Part shown: in pieces, positions 5,978 to 13,263 of the stretch
How positions within the stretch are numbered: the stretch's first letter is position 1
Layout of the letters: each line of letters opens with the position of its first letter
Assembly (NCBI GenBank): GCA_035634255.1
Contig: DASQDI010000051.1
Span: forward strand, 1-14,137
DNA length: 14,137 nt
Direction: 5' to 3'
Origin: DATLMR01 sp035634255
GTDB taxonomy: Bacteria > Acidobacteriota > Blastocatellia > UBA7656
Notes under the pieces: generated by a model
Database searches by the model: none
Seen by the model: the letters and a program-made list of their open reading frames with translations, nothing else
Told to the model about the DNA's origin: nothing
Position numbers and translations under genes: made by a program

Positions 5978-8926
5978 ATGAGGTTAAGACCCTTGTTCCC
6001 CGCGCTCAGGCTCATAGCTGTTGCCGCCATTTACTTTGCCGCGGCCGAACTAGGCTTGTCGATGGCCTCTGTCCATACGAACGTATCGCCGGTGTGGCCG
6101 CCTACCGGTTTCGCCATAGGCGTCGTCCTGTGGCTGGGCTATAGAATCTCACCCGGCATTACGTTAGGGGCCTTCCTTGCCAACCTCGCTACCGGAGTGT
6201 CGGTTGCCACGGCGGGCGCGATAGCAGTAGGCAATACGTTAGAGGCATTATGCGCCGCTTTTTTGATTCACCGCTTTATTGGGCACCACAGCCCTTTTGA
6301 TCGGGCAAAAGACGTCCTGAAGTTTGTATTCATCGCAGGGTTTTTGAGCACCACCGTGAGCGCCACCGTCGGTAATTTGAGTCTGTGTTTGAGCGGTGCC
6401 GCGTCCTGGGACAACTTTGGGTCACTGTGGCTGACATGGTGGTTGGGCGACGGCGCGGGCGCTCTGGTCGTGGCCCCGCTGCTGCTGACCTGGGTCGAGA
6501 AACGTTACGGGCGCTGGTTATCTCAGCGTTTTCCGGAGGCTCTGATTCTGGCCTTATTATTATGCGTCACGGCCACGTCTATTTTCATGCAGTCGTTTTT
6601 CATCAAAGGAGCTAATTACCCGCTCGGGCACCTGACCATCCCCTTCCTTTTGTGGGCGGCCTTCAGGTTCGGGCCGCGAGGGGCGATCACGGCGGTCAAT
6701 ATATTATCGGGAATAGCTGTTCTGGCAACCGCGCAGGGTGTCGGCACGTTCGCGAGACAGAACCCGAATGAGTCTCTGCTGCTGCTTCAGGTTTTCGTGG
6801 CCGCGATGACGGTGATGGCTTTGATTCTGGCCGCCGTAGTTATCGAACGAAGACATGCTGAGGAAGCTCTGAGGGAGTCCGAAAATCGTTTCCGCCAACT
6901 GGCAGAGAACATCAACGAAGTCTTCTGGATTTCCGACCCGCACAAGCCGGAGATGCTTTACATCAGCCCCGGCTACGAGCAGGTATGGGGCCGCTCCCGC
7001 GAGAGCCTGTACGAGCGACCGGCCTCTTACTTGGAGGCCATCCGCCCGGATAATCGCGAGCGCGTTCTGGCCGCGCTTCAGAAGCAGGCCGGGGGGGGGT
7101 ACACGGACGAAGAGTATGAAGTCAGGCGGCCCGACGGCTCGACCTGCTGGGTGCGCGACCGCGCGTTCCCGATTAGAGACGAGTCGGGGAAGGTCTACCG
7201 CATCGCCGGGATTGCGGAGGACATTACCGAGCGTAAGCAGGTAGAGCAGGCGCTGAGGTCTTCCGAGGAGCGTTTCTCGAAAGCCTTCAACCTTAACCCG
7301 CAGCCGATGAGCATCCGCGCGCTGGACGGAAGAATAATGGACATTAACGATGGCTTCCTGCGCCTCACGGGTTATACCCGCGAAGAAGTGATCGGCCACA
7401 CGGCGACGGACCTCGGGATGTGGACATCAAAAGCTGATAGGGACGCGGTCCTGAGTATGATTGAAGAGCGCAGGTCGGTCAGGGACAGGGAGATCATCTT
7501 CCGGATGAAAAACGGGGAGGAGCGCGTGTGCCTGTTTTCGGCGGAGGTGATAACAATCGGCGACGAGCAATACATACTCGTCGCCACTAACGACATAACT
7601 GAGCGCAAGCAGGCGGAGGAAGAACGCGAGCAATTATTAGCGCGCGAGAAGGCCGCGCGGATAGAGGCCGAACAGGCGCAGAAGCTGAGCGTCGAGTTGC
7701 TGCACCGCGAGCAGACCGCCCGCGCCGACGCCGAAGTCGCTAACCGGGCCAAAGACCAGTTCCTGGCTACTATCTCGCACGAGCTGCGCACCCCGCTCAA
7801 CGCAATACTCGGCTGGGCGGGGCTGTTGCGCACGGGCAAGCTGGACGAAGCCGGTTCCGCTCAGGGGCTGGAAGCCGTTATGCGCAACGCCAAAGCTCAG
7901 GCCCAGCTGATAAATGACATTTTAGATGTGTCGCGTATCGTCACCGGCAAACTCCGCATCGAGGTCTGCCCGGTAGACCTGTCCGAAGTCGTGCAGGCGG
8001 CCGTCGATGTCATCCGCCCCGCGGCCAACGCGAAAGAGATCAGTCTGGACGTGGAGCTTAACCAGAAGGCGGACCCGATATCGGGCGACCCAGATCGTTT
8101 GCAGCAGATCATGTGGAACCTGCTTTCGAACGCGGTCAAGTTCACTCCCAAGGGGGGGCAGGTGCGGGTCCAGCTTGAGCGTTTGAACTCTCACGTCGAG
8201 ATCAGCGTGAGCGACACGGGGATAGGCATCAGCGCGGACTTCCTGCCGTACGTCTTTGAGAGGTTCCGTCAGGCCGACAGCTCTTACACAAGGTCGCACA
8301 GCGGCCTGGGTTTGGGGCTGGCTATTGTGCGCAATCTGGTAGAGCTGCACGGCGGCACGGTAGAAGCATTTAGCGATGGGGAAGACAGGGGAGCCACCTT
8401 TAAGGTTAAGTTACCCCTGATCGCCCCACAGGACTCCGAACATTTTCCGACCGATGTGATGGAGTCGGGGGTGGAAAAAACAAACGCTCTGGCTAACGCG
8501 AGCTTCGATCGTCCTCCGACGCTTGAAGGCATACGCCTGCTGGTCGTGGATGACGACAGCGACGCGCGCCACCTGCTCAGCGTAATGCTAAGCCAGTGCG
8601 GAGCCAAGGTGACGGCGGTTGCCACCGCCGCCGCCGCGCTCGATTCGCTCGAACGACTGAGGCCGGATCTGATGATATCCGACATCGAGATGCCGAAAGA
8701 GGACGGTTACGGGCTCATCAATGAAGTGAGGAGTTCGCTTAATGAATCTATCGCACGCACACCGGCATTGGCGCTCAGCGCGCACGCGCGGGCGGAAGAT
8801 CGATTGCGCGCCCTGTCAACAGGCTACGACGCGCATGTGGCCAAGCCCGTTGAGCCGGCCGAGTTGGTCACAGTCATAGTGAGGCTGATAGGGTCGCAGG
8901 AAAAAAATAGCCGGAAACAGGAGTAG
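5978..8926 (+). CDS. Hybrid sensor histidine kinase: MASE1-PAS-PAS-HisKA-HATPase-REC
   Basis: The ATG at 5978 follows AAAGGAAGG and gives 982 residues. A TTG at 5894 would add 28 residues before the first membrane segment, so it is not favoured. Residues about 5-290 form a MASE1 sensor with several membrane helices and the signature SPVWPPTGFAIG and WWLGDGAGALVVAPLL. PAS 1 spans about 303-418 and PAS 2 about 429-543, each ending in the DITERK linker. A charged coiled coil at 545-592 leads to the HisKA H-box SHELRTPLNAI (phospho-acceptor H601). The HATPase domain shows the N-box (N714, N718), G1 DTGIGIS (D746) and G2 HSGLGLGLAI. The C-terminal receiver (about 852-972) has D858-D859-D860, phospho-acceptor D902 (ISDIEMP), S934 and K956. 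It autophosphorylates and passes phosphate to its own receiver, then probably through an HPt protein to a separate regulator. The ligand is unknown. No output gene is adjacent. Confidence 0.95.
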   Translation: MRLRPLFPALRLIAVAAIYFAAAELGLSMASVHTNVSPVWPPTGFAIGVVLWLGYRISPGITLGAFLANLATGVSVATAGAIAVGNTLEALCAAFLIHRFIGHHSPFDRAKDVLKFVFIAGFLSTTVSATVGNLSLCLSGAASWDNFGSLWLTWWLGDGAGALVVAPLLLTWVEKRYGRWLSQRFPEALILALLLCVTATSIFMQSFFIKGANYPLGHLTIPFLLWAAFRFGPRGAITAVNILSGIAVLATAQGVGTFARQNPNESLLLLQVFVAAMTVMALILAAVVIERRHAEEALRESENRFRQLAENINEVFWISDPHKPEMLYISPGYEQVWGRSRESLYERPASYLEAIRPDNRERVLAALQKQAGGGYTDEEYEVRRPDGSTCWVRDRAFPIRDESGKVYRIAGIAEDITERKQVEQALRSSEERFSKAFNLNPQPMSIRALDGRIMDINDGFLRLTGYTREEVIGHTATDLGMWTSKADRDAVLSMIEERRSVRDREIIFRMKNGEERVCLFSAEVITIGDEQYILVATNDITERKQAEEEREQLLAREKAARIEAEQAQKLSVELLHREQTARADAEVANRAKDQFLATISHELRTPLNAILGWAGLLRTGKLDEAGSAQGLEAVMRNAKAQAQLINDILDVSRIVTGKLRIEVCPVDLSEVVQAAVDVIRPAANAKEISLDVELNQKADPISGDPDRLQQIMWNLLSNAVKFTPKGGQVRVQLERLNSHVEISVSDTGIGISADFLPYVFERFRQADSSYTRSHSGLGLGLAIVRNLVELHGGTVEAFSDGEDRGATFKVKLPLIAPQDSEHFPTDVMESGVEKTNALANASFDRPPTLEGIRLLVVDDDSDARHLLSVMLSQCGAKVTAVATAAAALDSLERLRPDLMISDIEMPKEDGYGLINEVRSSLNESIARTPALALSAHARAEDRLRALSTGYDAHVAKPVEPAELVTVIVRLIGSQEKNSRKQE

Positions 8927-9038
8927 CCAAAAACGATCTGCCCATTTCCTGAGCACGGGGGAAGAGAGCCGCCGATGGTTATGGGTCAGCGTGCATCATA
9001 GCGTAGGAATAAGATGTGAGTTAAAAGGCCTATTTAGA

Positions 9039-9053
9039 GGCTGTTTAAAAAGC
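9039..9053 (+). repeat. IS5-family terminal inverted repeat, left
   Basis: GGCTGTTTAAAAAGC is an exact inverted match to 10002-10016. The stop codon of the transposase (TAA, complement of 9045-9047) lies inside it. Confidence 0.9.
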
Positions 9054-9937
9054 TCTGGCCGAACCAGTTAAACCCAATCTCTGCGGGCTCGGCACTCCAT
9101 AGGGCTGCTTGCGGGTCAGCCGCTTTAGCATCAGCCGTATCATCGTCAGGTAGATCATCGCTTCGCTACTCTCTATCAGGTACTCATAATCTTTGCTCAT
9201 TCGCCGGTAGCGCCCTATCCAAGCGAAGGTCCTTTCGACTACCCATCTGTGTCGTAACACGGTGAAAGCCGGCATTGGCGGCGGCTCTACATCTACCGGG
9301 TAGCGGCCCCATTTCGATGGACGCTTTACTACCTCCAGCTTCCACTTACATTCTTGCTCTATCCATCTCTTGAGTCGCTCTCCTCGATACCCCATATCTG
9401 CCCAGATCAACTCCAGCCGGTCACTAACAACTCGCGTAGCTTCAAGGGCGAACAACGCTCCGTCACGATCCATTACGTCCGCTGCATGAGCCACGGCTCT
9501 AATCACAAGGCCCGTTGTATCAACAACTATATGGCGCTTTCTACCGCCTATCTTCTTCGCCCCGTCGTAACCGTGCGGCCCCCTTTTTCGGTCGTCTTCA
9601 CCGATTGAGAGTCTATGACGGCGACTGAGGGTCGCACGTCGCGGCCCATGTGAAGGCGAACTTCTTGATGGAGATGATCGTGGATTCGAACCCAGGTTCC
9701 ATCCTTCTTCCAACATCGAAAGTATTCGTAGACAGTTCGCCAGTGGGGAAGGTCGTGAGGGATCAAGCGCCAGGCCGAGCCGCCGCGCAGGACGTACTGC
9801 AAGGCGTTGATGATCTCGCGCATCGGGTACTTGCGATGGCAACCGCCGGGCTTTTCTTGAGGGAGAAGCGGCTCAAGGATCAGCCATTCAGCATCGGTCA
9901 GATCGGTCGAGTAAGCGCGTCGTTGATAGGTTTGCAT
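9045..9937 (-). CDS. IS5-family DDE transposase, full product by -1 frameshift
   Basis: Joining the two frames by a -1 shift at the A5G5 run (complement of 9579-9588) gives a continuous 297-residue IS5 transposase. The junction reads TTEKGG-PHGYDGAKKIGGRK, exactly as expected for the family. All three catalytic residues are present: D109 (VIDSQS), D181 (IWADMGYRG) and E235 (WVVERTFAWIGRYRR). Nothing else is missing, so the element looks active if the shift occurs. It could instead carry a one-base insertion, but the slippery homopolymer and family precedent for two-frame transposases favour programmed frameshifting. Confidence 0.85.
9548..9937 (-). CDS. IS5-family transposase, first frame (orfA)
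   Basis: This is the N-terminal part of the transposase. The start is set at the ATG at 9937 (MQTYQRRAYSTDLTDAEW) because AAAGGAGG lies 7 bp upstream; an upstream start at 9964 is less likely. It carries the helix-turn-helix-like IS5/DUF4096 N-terminal domain (LTDAEWLILEPLLP, LRGGSAWRLIPHDLP, PHWRTVYEYFRCW) and the first catalytic Asp D109 in AVIDSQSVKTT. It ends in a short out-of-frame tail after the A5G5 run. On its own it could be a DNA-binding regulator of transposition. Confidence 0.85.
   Translation of the reverse strand: MQTYQRRAYSTDLTDAEWLILEPLLPQEKPGGCHRKYPMREIINALQYVLRGGSAWRLIPHDLPHWRTVYEYFRCWKKDGTWVRIHDHLHQEVRLHMGRDVRPSVAVIDSQSVKTTEKGGRTVTTGRRR
9579..9588 (-). promoter_or_regulatory. 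Probable -1 frameshift site of the IS5 transposase
   Basis: On the minus strand the run is AAAAAGGGGG, read in the first frame as GAA AAA GGG GGC. A slip back by one base restores the second frame and the family consensus. The length arithmetic (893 bases for 298 codons including stop) fits exactly one re-read base. Confidence 0.65.
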
Positions 9938-10001
9938 AGAGGGCCTCCTTTGACGGGGCCTCAAAATATCACCTTTTTTGCCGGTACTTCTATTACTTTC
10001 T

Positions 10002-10016
10002 GCTTTTTAAACAGCC
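10002..10016 (-). repeat. IS5-family terminal inverted repeat, right
   Basis: This is the exact inverted partner of 9039-9053. It lies 65 bp upstream of the transposase start on the minus strand. Confidence 0.9.
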
Positions 10017-10083
10017 CTTTCAGGAATAATTATTTTTTCCGCCTGCCTTTCTTAGAGACATTACCAGGACGGGCTGCTCGGGG

Positions 10084-11457
10084 GCCCGCATTTCTACACC
10101 GCCCGCCGGGATTCACCCGAGCAGGTCGATGGTCTCGTACATCCGCCTCGCGTCGACGGGTGGCATCCTGGGCGGCTTCCTGCGCAGCCTGACTCCTTCC
10201 CGGTACAGCATCTTGGCGCGGATGGCCTCGAAGCTGTACCCCCGGCCCGCGCGGTGGGCGTGGCGCACGAGCGAGTTGAGGGCCTCCGTGGTCGCGTTGG
10301 TCTGCCGATGATCGAAGTAGTTGAAGATCTCCGCGTGCCAGTTCTTGCAGGCCATCAGCAGCGGCGTGAAGGCGGTCTTGACGCGGCCGGGCGGGATCGA
10401 TTCCTTCCAGTTCTCGTACAGGCGCTCGGCCAGGGCCCGCGAGGACGCATCGTAGATGTCGTAAAACGCCTCCTTGAGCCGGTACGCCTCGGCCAGGTCG
10501 GGCAAGCTCGCCAGCCACATGTCTTTGAAGAGCACCTCCTTCATCGACAGCTCTTTGGTGCGCCTGAGCAGGATGAAGCGGTCCTTTCGCAGGGAGCGGC
10601 GATCGGCATGGGGCAGCTCGCCCTTCACCTCCTTGCGGATCTGGTCCATGCAGAAGTTGGTGAGCCTGAGCACGTGGAACTTGTCAACGACAAGCGTCGC
10701 CTGGGGGAACGCCTTACTGGCCAAGTCGCGGTAGGGGCGCCACATGTCCATCGCGACCACCTTGACGCTCCACAGATCCGGCCAGCCCCAGGTGGCGAAG
10801 TACGCCTCGAGCGTGGCCTTCTCCCGGTCCTTGAGCATCTCGACGACCGTGCGCGTCTCCAGGTTGGTGATGATCGCCCGCGGCTTGCGGATCAGGTGGA
10901 TCTCGTCGAGGCCGAGCCACTTCGGCTTCAGCGGGTTGTACTGCTTGGCCAGCTCGTCGGTGTACTCGTGGAAGAGGTTGCGGACCGTCTTCTCGTCGAC
11001 GCCCGCCTCGGCCGCGATGCTCGCGAAGGTCCGCTTGATCGACTCGCGCTTGATCCAGTCGACCAGGCGCGCCGTCATCTGCCGGCGTTCGTCCATCTCC
11101 TTGAGCGGCAGGAGGAAGGTGGCGCCGCAGTTCCGGCAGCGATAGCGCTTGCGCTTGACGACGATCGAGGAGGCTTTGCCGAGCGAGGGCAGGTCGCGGA
11201 ACGCCTGGTCCGTCCGCTCGACCCGGTGATCCAACGCCATCCTCGCCTCGCTCTGAGCGCGGGAACGCGCCTTCTGAGGACGGTCGCCCCTGAGCAGAAG
11301 GTCTGGATCTTCCGCCAGGATGCGGCCGTCCCGAGAAGGGCCATGTTCCAGACGGCGCCACACTCCGTATGCAGGGCCGTCGCCCGGCTCCCTCCAGCGT
11401 CCCGCTCGGCACGCGTTCGGTGGTGAGTCTTCGGGCCGATTCCTGTATAATGCCCGC
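10084..11457 (-). mobile_element. ISL3-family insertion sequence (boundaries approximate)
   Basis: A minus-strand ISL3 transposase is bracketed by imperfect inverted repeats. At 10084-10117 (minus strand, reading outward) the blocks GGTGAATCCCGG, TGTAGAAATGC appear. At 11422-11457 (plus strand, reading outward) the blocks GGTGAGTCTTCGG, TGTATAATGC appear. The shared order GGTGA.TC..CGG then TGTA.AATGC supports these as the ends, giving about 1.37 kb, the usual ISL3 size. The exact termini and the 8-bp target duplication typical of ISL3 were not found by eye. Confidence 0.5.
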
Positions 11458-11459
11458 AA
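10113..11459 (-). CDS. ISL3-family transposase (N-terminus uncertain)
   Basis: The open frame gives up to 448 residues from a TTG. An ATG at 11240 would give 375 residues starting MALDHRVERTDQAFRDLP. Residues 86-115 (FRDLPSLGKASS...RYRCRNCGATF) match the N-terminal zinc-ribbon of ISL3 transposases, but only the second Cys pair (C108, C111) is present. Where a first CPxC knuckle is expected, the frame reads RSRAQS (65-70). An HTH follows (SIAAEAGVDEKTVRNLFHEY), then the DDE core: D185 (LGLDEIHL), D259 (LVVDKFHV) and E392 (TNATTEALNSLVR). Catalysis therefore looks intact, while the first roughly 70 residues do not resemble the family and may be a mis-set start or a damaged 5' end. Base composition is clearly GC-richer than the IS5 element and kinase next to it. 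Confidence 0.8.
   Translation of the reverse strand: MRALYRNRPEDSPPNACRAGRWREPGDGPAYGVWRRLEHGPSRDGRILAEDPDLLLRGDRPQKARSRAQSEARMALDHRVERTDQAFRDLPSLGKASSIVVKRKRYRCRNCGATFLLPLKEMDERRQMTARLVDWIKRESIKRTFASIAAEAGVDEKTVRNLFHEYTDELAKQYNPLKPKWLGLDEIHLIRKPRAIITNLETRTVVEMLKDREKATLEAYFATWGWPDLWSVKVVAMDMWRPYRDLASKAFPQATLVVDKFHVLRLTNFCMDQIRKEVKGELPHADRRSLRKDRFILLRRTKELSMKEVLFKDMWLASLPDLAEAYRLKEAFYDIYDASSRALAERLYENWKESIPPGRVKTAFTPLLMACKNWHAEIFNYFDHRQTNATTEALNSLVRHAHRAGRGYSFEAIRAKMLYREGVRLRRKPPRMPPVDARRMYETIDLLG
11446..11451 (+). promoter_or_regulatory. Consensus -10 box at the ISL3 end, pointing into the Asp-box gene
   Basis: A perfect TATAAT, preceded by TG, lies inside the putative ISL3 terminal repeat and about 90 bp before the ATG at 11540. 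No good -35 is visible (GTGAGT at 17 bp). It may be an outward-reading IS promoter, but it could also be chance, although TATAAT is unusual in such GC-rich sequence. Confidence 0.35.
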
Positions 11460-11539
11460 ACCGGCGGCCGCCCACCAGACAATGATCCGTGCACGCTGCG
11501 GCGGGGTGCTCGTCGAATTTGATCACTGGGAGTGTTCAC

Positions 11540-13027
11540 ATGAAAAAGATCGTCTGCGGGGTCGTCCTCGCGCTCGTTCTCTCGTGGGTGGCGGCCGCGC
11601 CCGCCGCTTCGGTCACACAAACGCCGCTTCAGCAGGGTCCACACGACCGCGCCCCGCGCGGCGCGGGGAAGCCGCCCGCCCGCCCCGCCGCGCCGCCGCT
11701 GGCCGCAACCCGGCAGGCCGACGTCTCCGAACCGGTGCGGGCGAGCACCGACCTGCTGCTCTCCGACGCCGCCGGCGCGCAGCCGGGGACGCAGGCGGAG
11801 CCCCACCTCGCCGCGGACCCGGCCGACCCGATCCACCTCGTGGCCGGCTGGCAGGAGAACCGGTTCGCGACCGGCGGCGCCCGGGCGCTGACCTACGGGG
11901 TCTCGACCGACGGCGGGCGCACCTGGACCGATGGGCTCCTCCCGAACTCCACGGCGCCGAGTGGCGGGCCGTGGCAGCGGTCGACCGACCCGTGGGTGGA
12001 GTTCGGGCCCGAGAAGCGGGTCTACTACGCGAGCCTGCTCTACAACACATCGAACCCCGACAACGCGATGAGCGTGAGCGTCTCGACCGACGGCGGGGCC
12101 ACCTGGGGCAATCCCGTGACCGTCTTCCGCTCCACCAACGGTGACTTCAACGACAAGGAGGCGCTCGCGGTCGACACGTTCCCGTCGAGCCCACACTACG
12201 GGAACGTCTATGTCGCCTGGGACGTCAACAAGGCCGGCGGCCAGCCCTTCAGCGCCCAGCACGCGGTCATCGCCCGCTCGACCGACGGGGGAAAGAGCTA
12301 CTCGGCGCCGAAGGTACTGCGCAAGAAGGGAAACAACATCGGGCTCCTGCCCCGCGTCGGGCCCGACGGGACCGTCTACATGGTGTGGGCCGGCAACAAG
12401 AAATTTGGGCCCAGCCCCGAGGGCTTCTACTTCTCGAAGAGTACGAACGGCGGCGGCAAGTGGAGTAAACCGCGCCAGATCGTGAATCTGGACAGGGCGG
12501 GCGTCCCGGGGCTGCGCACGGGCGAGTTCGTGCCGTCGTTCGCCGTCGACCGCTCGAGCGGCGCGCTCTACGTCGCCTGGCAGGACGGCCGCTGGACGGG
12601 GACCGCCCAGGCGACGCTCATCGTCTCGCGCGACGGCGGCACGACCTGGAGCGAGCCGACGCGCGTGAGCGATGGCCCGGGCGACGCGGCGGCCTTCACG
12701 GTGGCGGTGGCGACGAACGCGAGGGGCGACGTCGGGGTGAGCTACTACAGCCTGCGCAACGACCCGGACCGGGACTGGCTCACGGACGTGTACCTGCAGG
12801 TCTCTCGTGACGGCGGCGGCACCTTCGAGCCCGCCCGCCGGATCACGGAGTCGAGCTTCGACGTGCGCTTCACGGCGCGCGCGGGGAACGCCTACTTCCC
12901 CGGGGACTACGTCGGCCTCGTCGGCACCTCGACGAGTTTCCACCTGTTGTGGGTCGGGGTCGGCCCGCGCCCCGGCACGGCGGTCACGGCGCAGCCGGAC
13001 GTGTTCTCGGCCCCGGCGACGGAGTAA
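11540..13027 (+). CDS. Secreted Asp-box (BNR, sialidase-fold) protein
   Basis: The ATG at 11540 has GGGAG 8 bp upstream and gives 495 residues beginning with signal peptide MKKIVCGVVLALVLSWVAAA (cleavage near residue 24). A Pro/Ala/Arg-rich linker runs to about residue 60. The rest is a beta-propeller with six Asp boxes (S-x-D/N-x-G-x-x-W/Y/F): STDGGRTW 122-129, STDGGATW 182-189, STDGGKSY 247-254, STNGGGKW 301-308, SRDGGTTW 363-370 and SRDGGGTF 422-429. This is the fold of sialidases and many BNR-repeat glycosidases and binding proteins. The arginine triad and Tyr/Glu pair of true sialidases cannot be assigned by eye, so enzymatic activity is not claimed. Strong GC bias at third positions sets it apart from the left half of the window, suggesting transfer together with the ISL3 element. 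Confidence 0.85.
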   Translation: MKKIVCGVVLALVLSWVAAAPAASVTQTPLQQGPHDRAPRGAGKPPARPAAPPLAATRQADVSEPVRASTDLLLSDAAGAQPGTQAEPHLAADPADPIHLVAGWQENRFATGGARALTYGVSTDGGRTWTDGLLPNSTAPSGGPWQRSTDPWVEFGPEKRVYYASLLYNTSNPDNAMSVSVSTDGGATWGNPVTVFRSTNGDFNDKEALAVDTFPSSPHYGNVYVAWDVNKAGGQPFSAQHAVIARSTDGGKSYSAPKVLRKKGNNIGLLPRVGPDGTVYMVWAGNKKFGPSPEGFYFSKSTNGGGKWSKPRQIVNLDRAGVPGLRTGEFVPSFAVDRSSGALYVAWQDGRWTGTAQATLIVSRDGGTTWSEPTRVSDGPGDAAAFTVAVATNARGDVGVSYYSLRNDPDRDWLTDVYLQVSRDGGGTFEPARRITESSFDVRFTARAGNAYFPGDYVGLVGTSTSFHLLWVGVGPRPGTAVTAQPDVFSAPATE

Positions 13028-13078
13028 CGGGACCGATTCCCGCGCCTGTCGGCGCCGAGATCGTCTCCGTTGATTAGG

Positions 13079-13173
13079 CGACAGAACAACCACCAAGGCG
13101 CGAAGAGCACAAAGATCAGAAGTGTCTTGTTGTGATCTAGGTGTCCTTCGGGCCTTGGTGGTTCATTCTGTCG
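13079..13173. repeat. Long extragenic palindromic element
   Basis: The left arm CGACAGAACAACCACCAAGGC (13079-13099; 21 bases, outermost bases trimmed in repeats) pairs with 13152-13173 (GCCTTGGTGGTT..TTCTGTCG) with only two to three irregularities. The pairing continues inward: GCGAAGAGCACAAAGATCA opposes TGATCTAGGTGTCCTTCGG. The whole 95 bp can thus fold as one long hairpin with a small loop near 13121-13132. Arms of the type 'CACCAAGGC.CGAAG...CTTCG.GCCTTGGTGG' are familiar as dispersed intergenic palindromes in several bacterial phyla. It follows the Asp-box gene by 50 bp and may also terminate its transcript. Confidence 0.65.
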
Positions 13174-13226
13174 GGCTTTGACAGGGAACCTTTCTATAGC
13201 AACATTCGCTTGAGAGCGACTGCGGA

Positions 13227-13263
13227 TAAGGAGTAGCCTTACAAAATGCGAGCCTACTCCTTA
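13227..13263 (+). promoter_or_regulatory. Ribosome-binding-site sequestering hairpin of the IS630 transposase
   Basis: TAAGGAGTAG (13227-13236) pairs perfectly over 10 bp with CTACTCCTTA (13254-13263), with the ATG start (13246-13248) in a 17-base loop. The stem contains the only good Shine-Dalgarno sequence (AAGGAG). Translation should be low when the full stem is transcribed, a known strategy in other transposons for silencing read-through transcripts. Confidence 0.6.

Larger units (their letters stand above)
9039..10016 (-). mobile_element. Complete IS5-family insertion sequence (978 bp)
   Basis: The element is bounded by perfect 15-bp terminal inverted repeats, GGCTGTTTAAAAAGC at 9039-9053 and its complement at 10002-10016, and holds one frameshifted transposase on the minus strand. 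Size, the two-frame transposase and the GTTTAAAAAGC-type ends fit the IS427-like group of IS5. No clear target duplication flanks it (left flank TTTAGA, right flank CTTTCAG), so the ends may differ by a base or two or the flanks may have been rearranged. It sits 112 bp after the hybrid kinase, at the edge of the GC-rich block. Confidence 0.9.

Noticed and set aside
6704..7399. Minus-strand open frame (231 codons)
   Set aside because: Antisense of the PAS region of the hybrid kinase with no motif of its own.
9030..10025. Target-site duplication around the IS5 element
   Set aside because: TTTAGA on the left and CTTTCAG on the right share no exact direct repeat next to the inverted repeats.
10254..11426. 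Long plus-strand open frame (390 codons)
   Set aside because: Antisense shadow of the GC-rich ISL3 transposase; repetitive Arg/Leu/Val composition and no domain.
11075..13096. Long minus-strand open frame (673 codons)
   Set aside because: Antisense of the Asp-box gene in GC-rich DNA, extremely Arg-rich; the sense frame has signal peptide, ribosome site and six Asp boxes.
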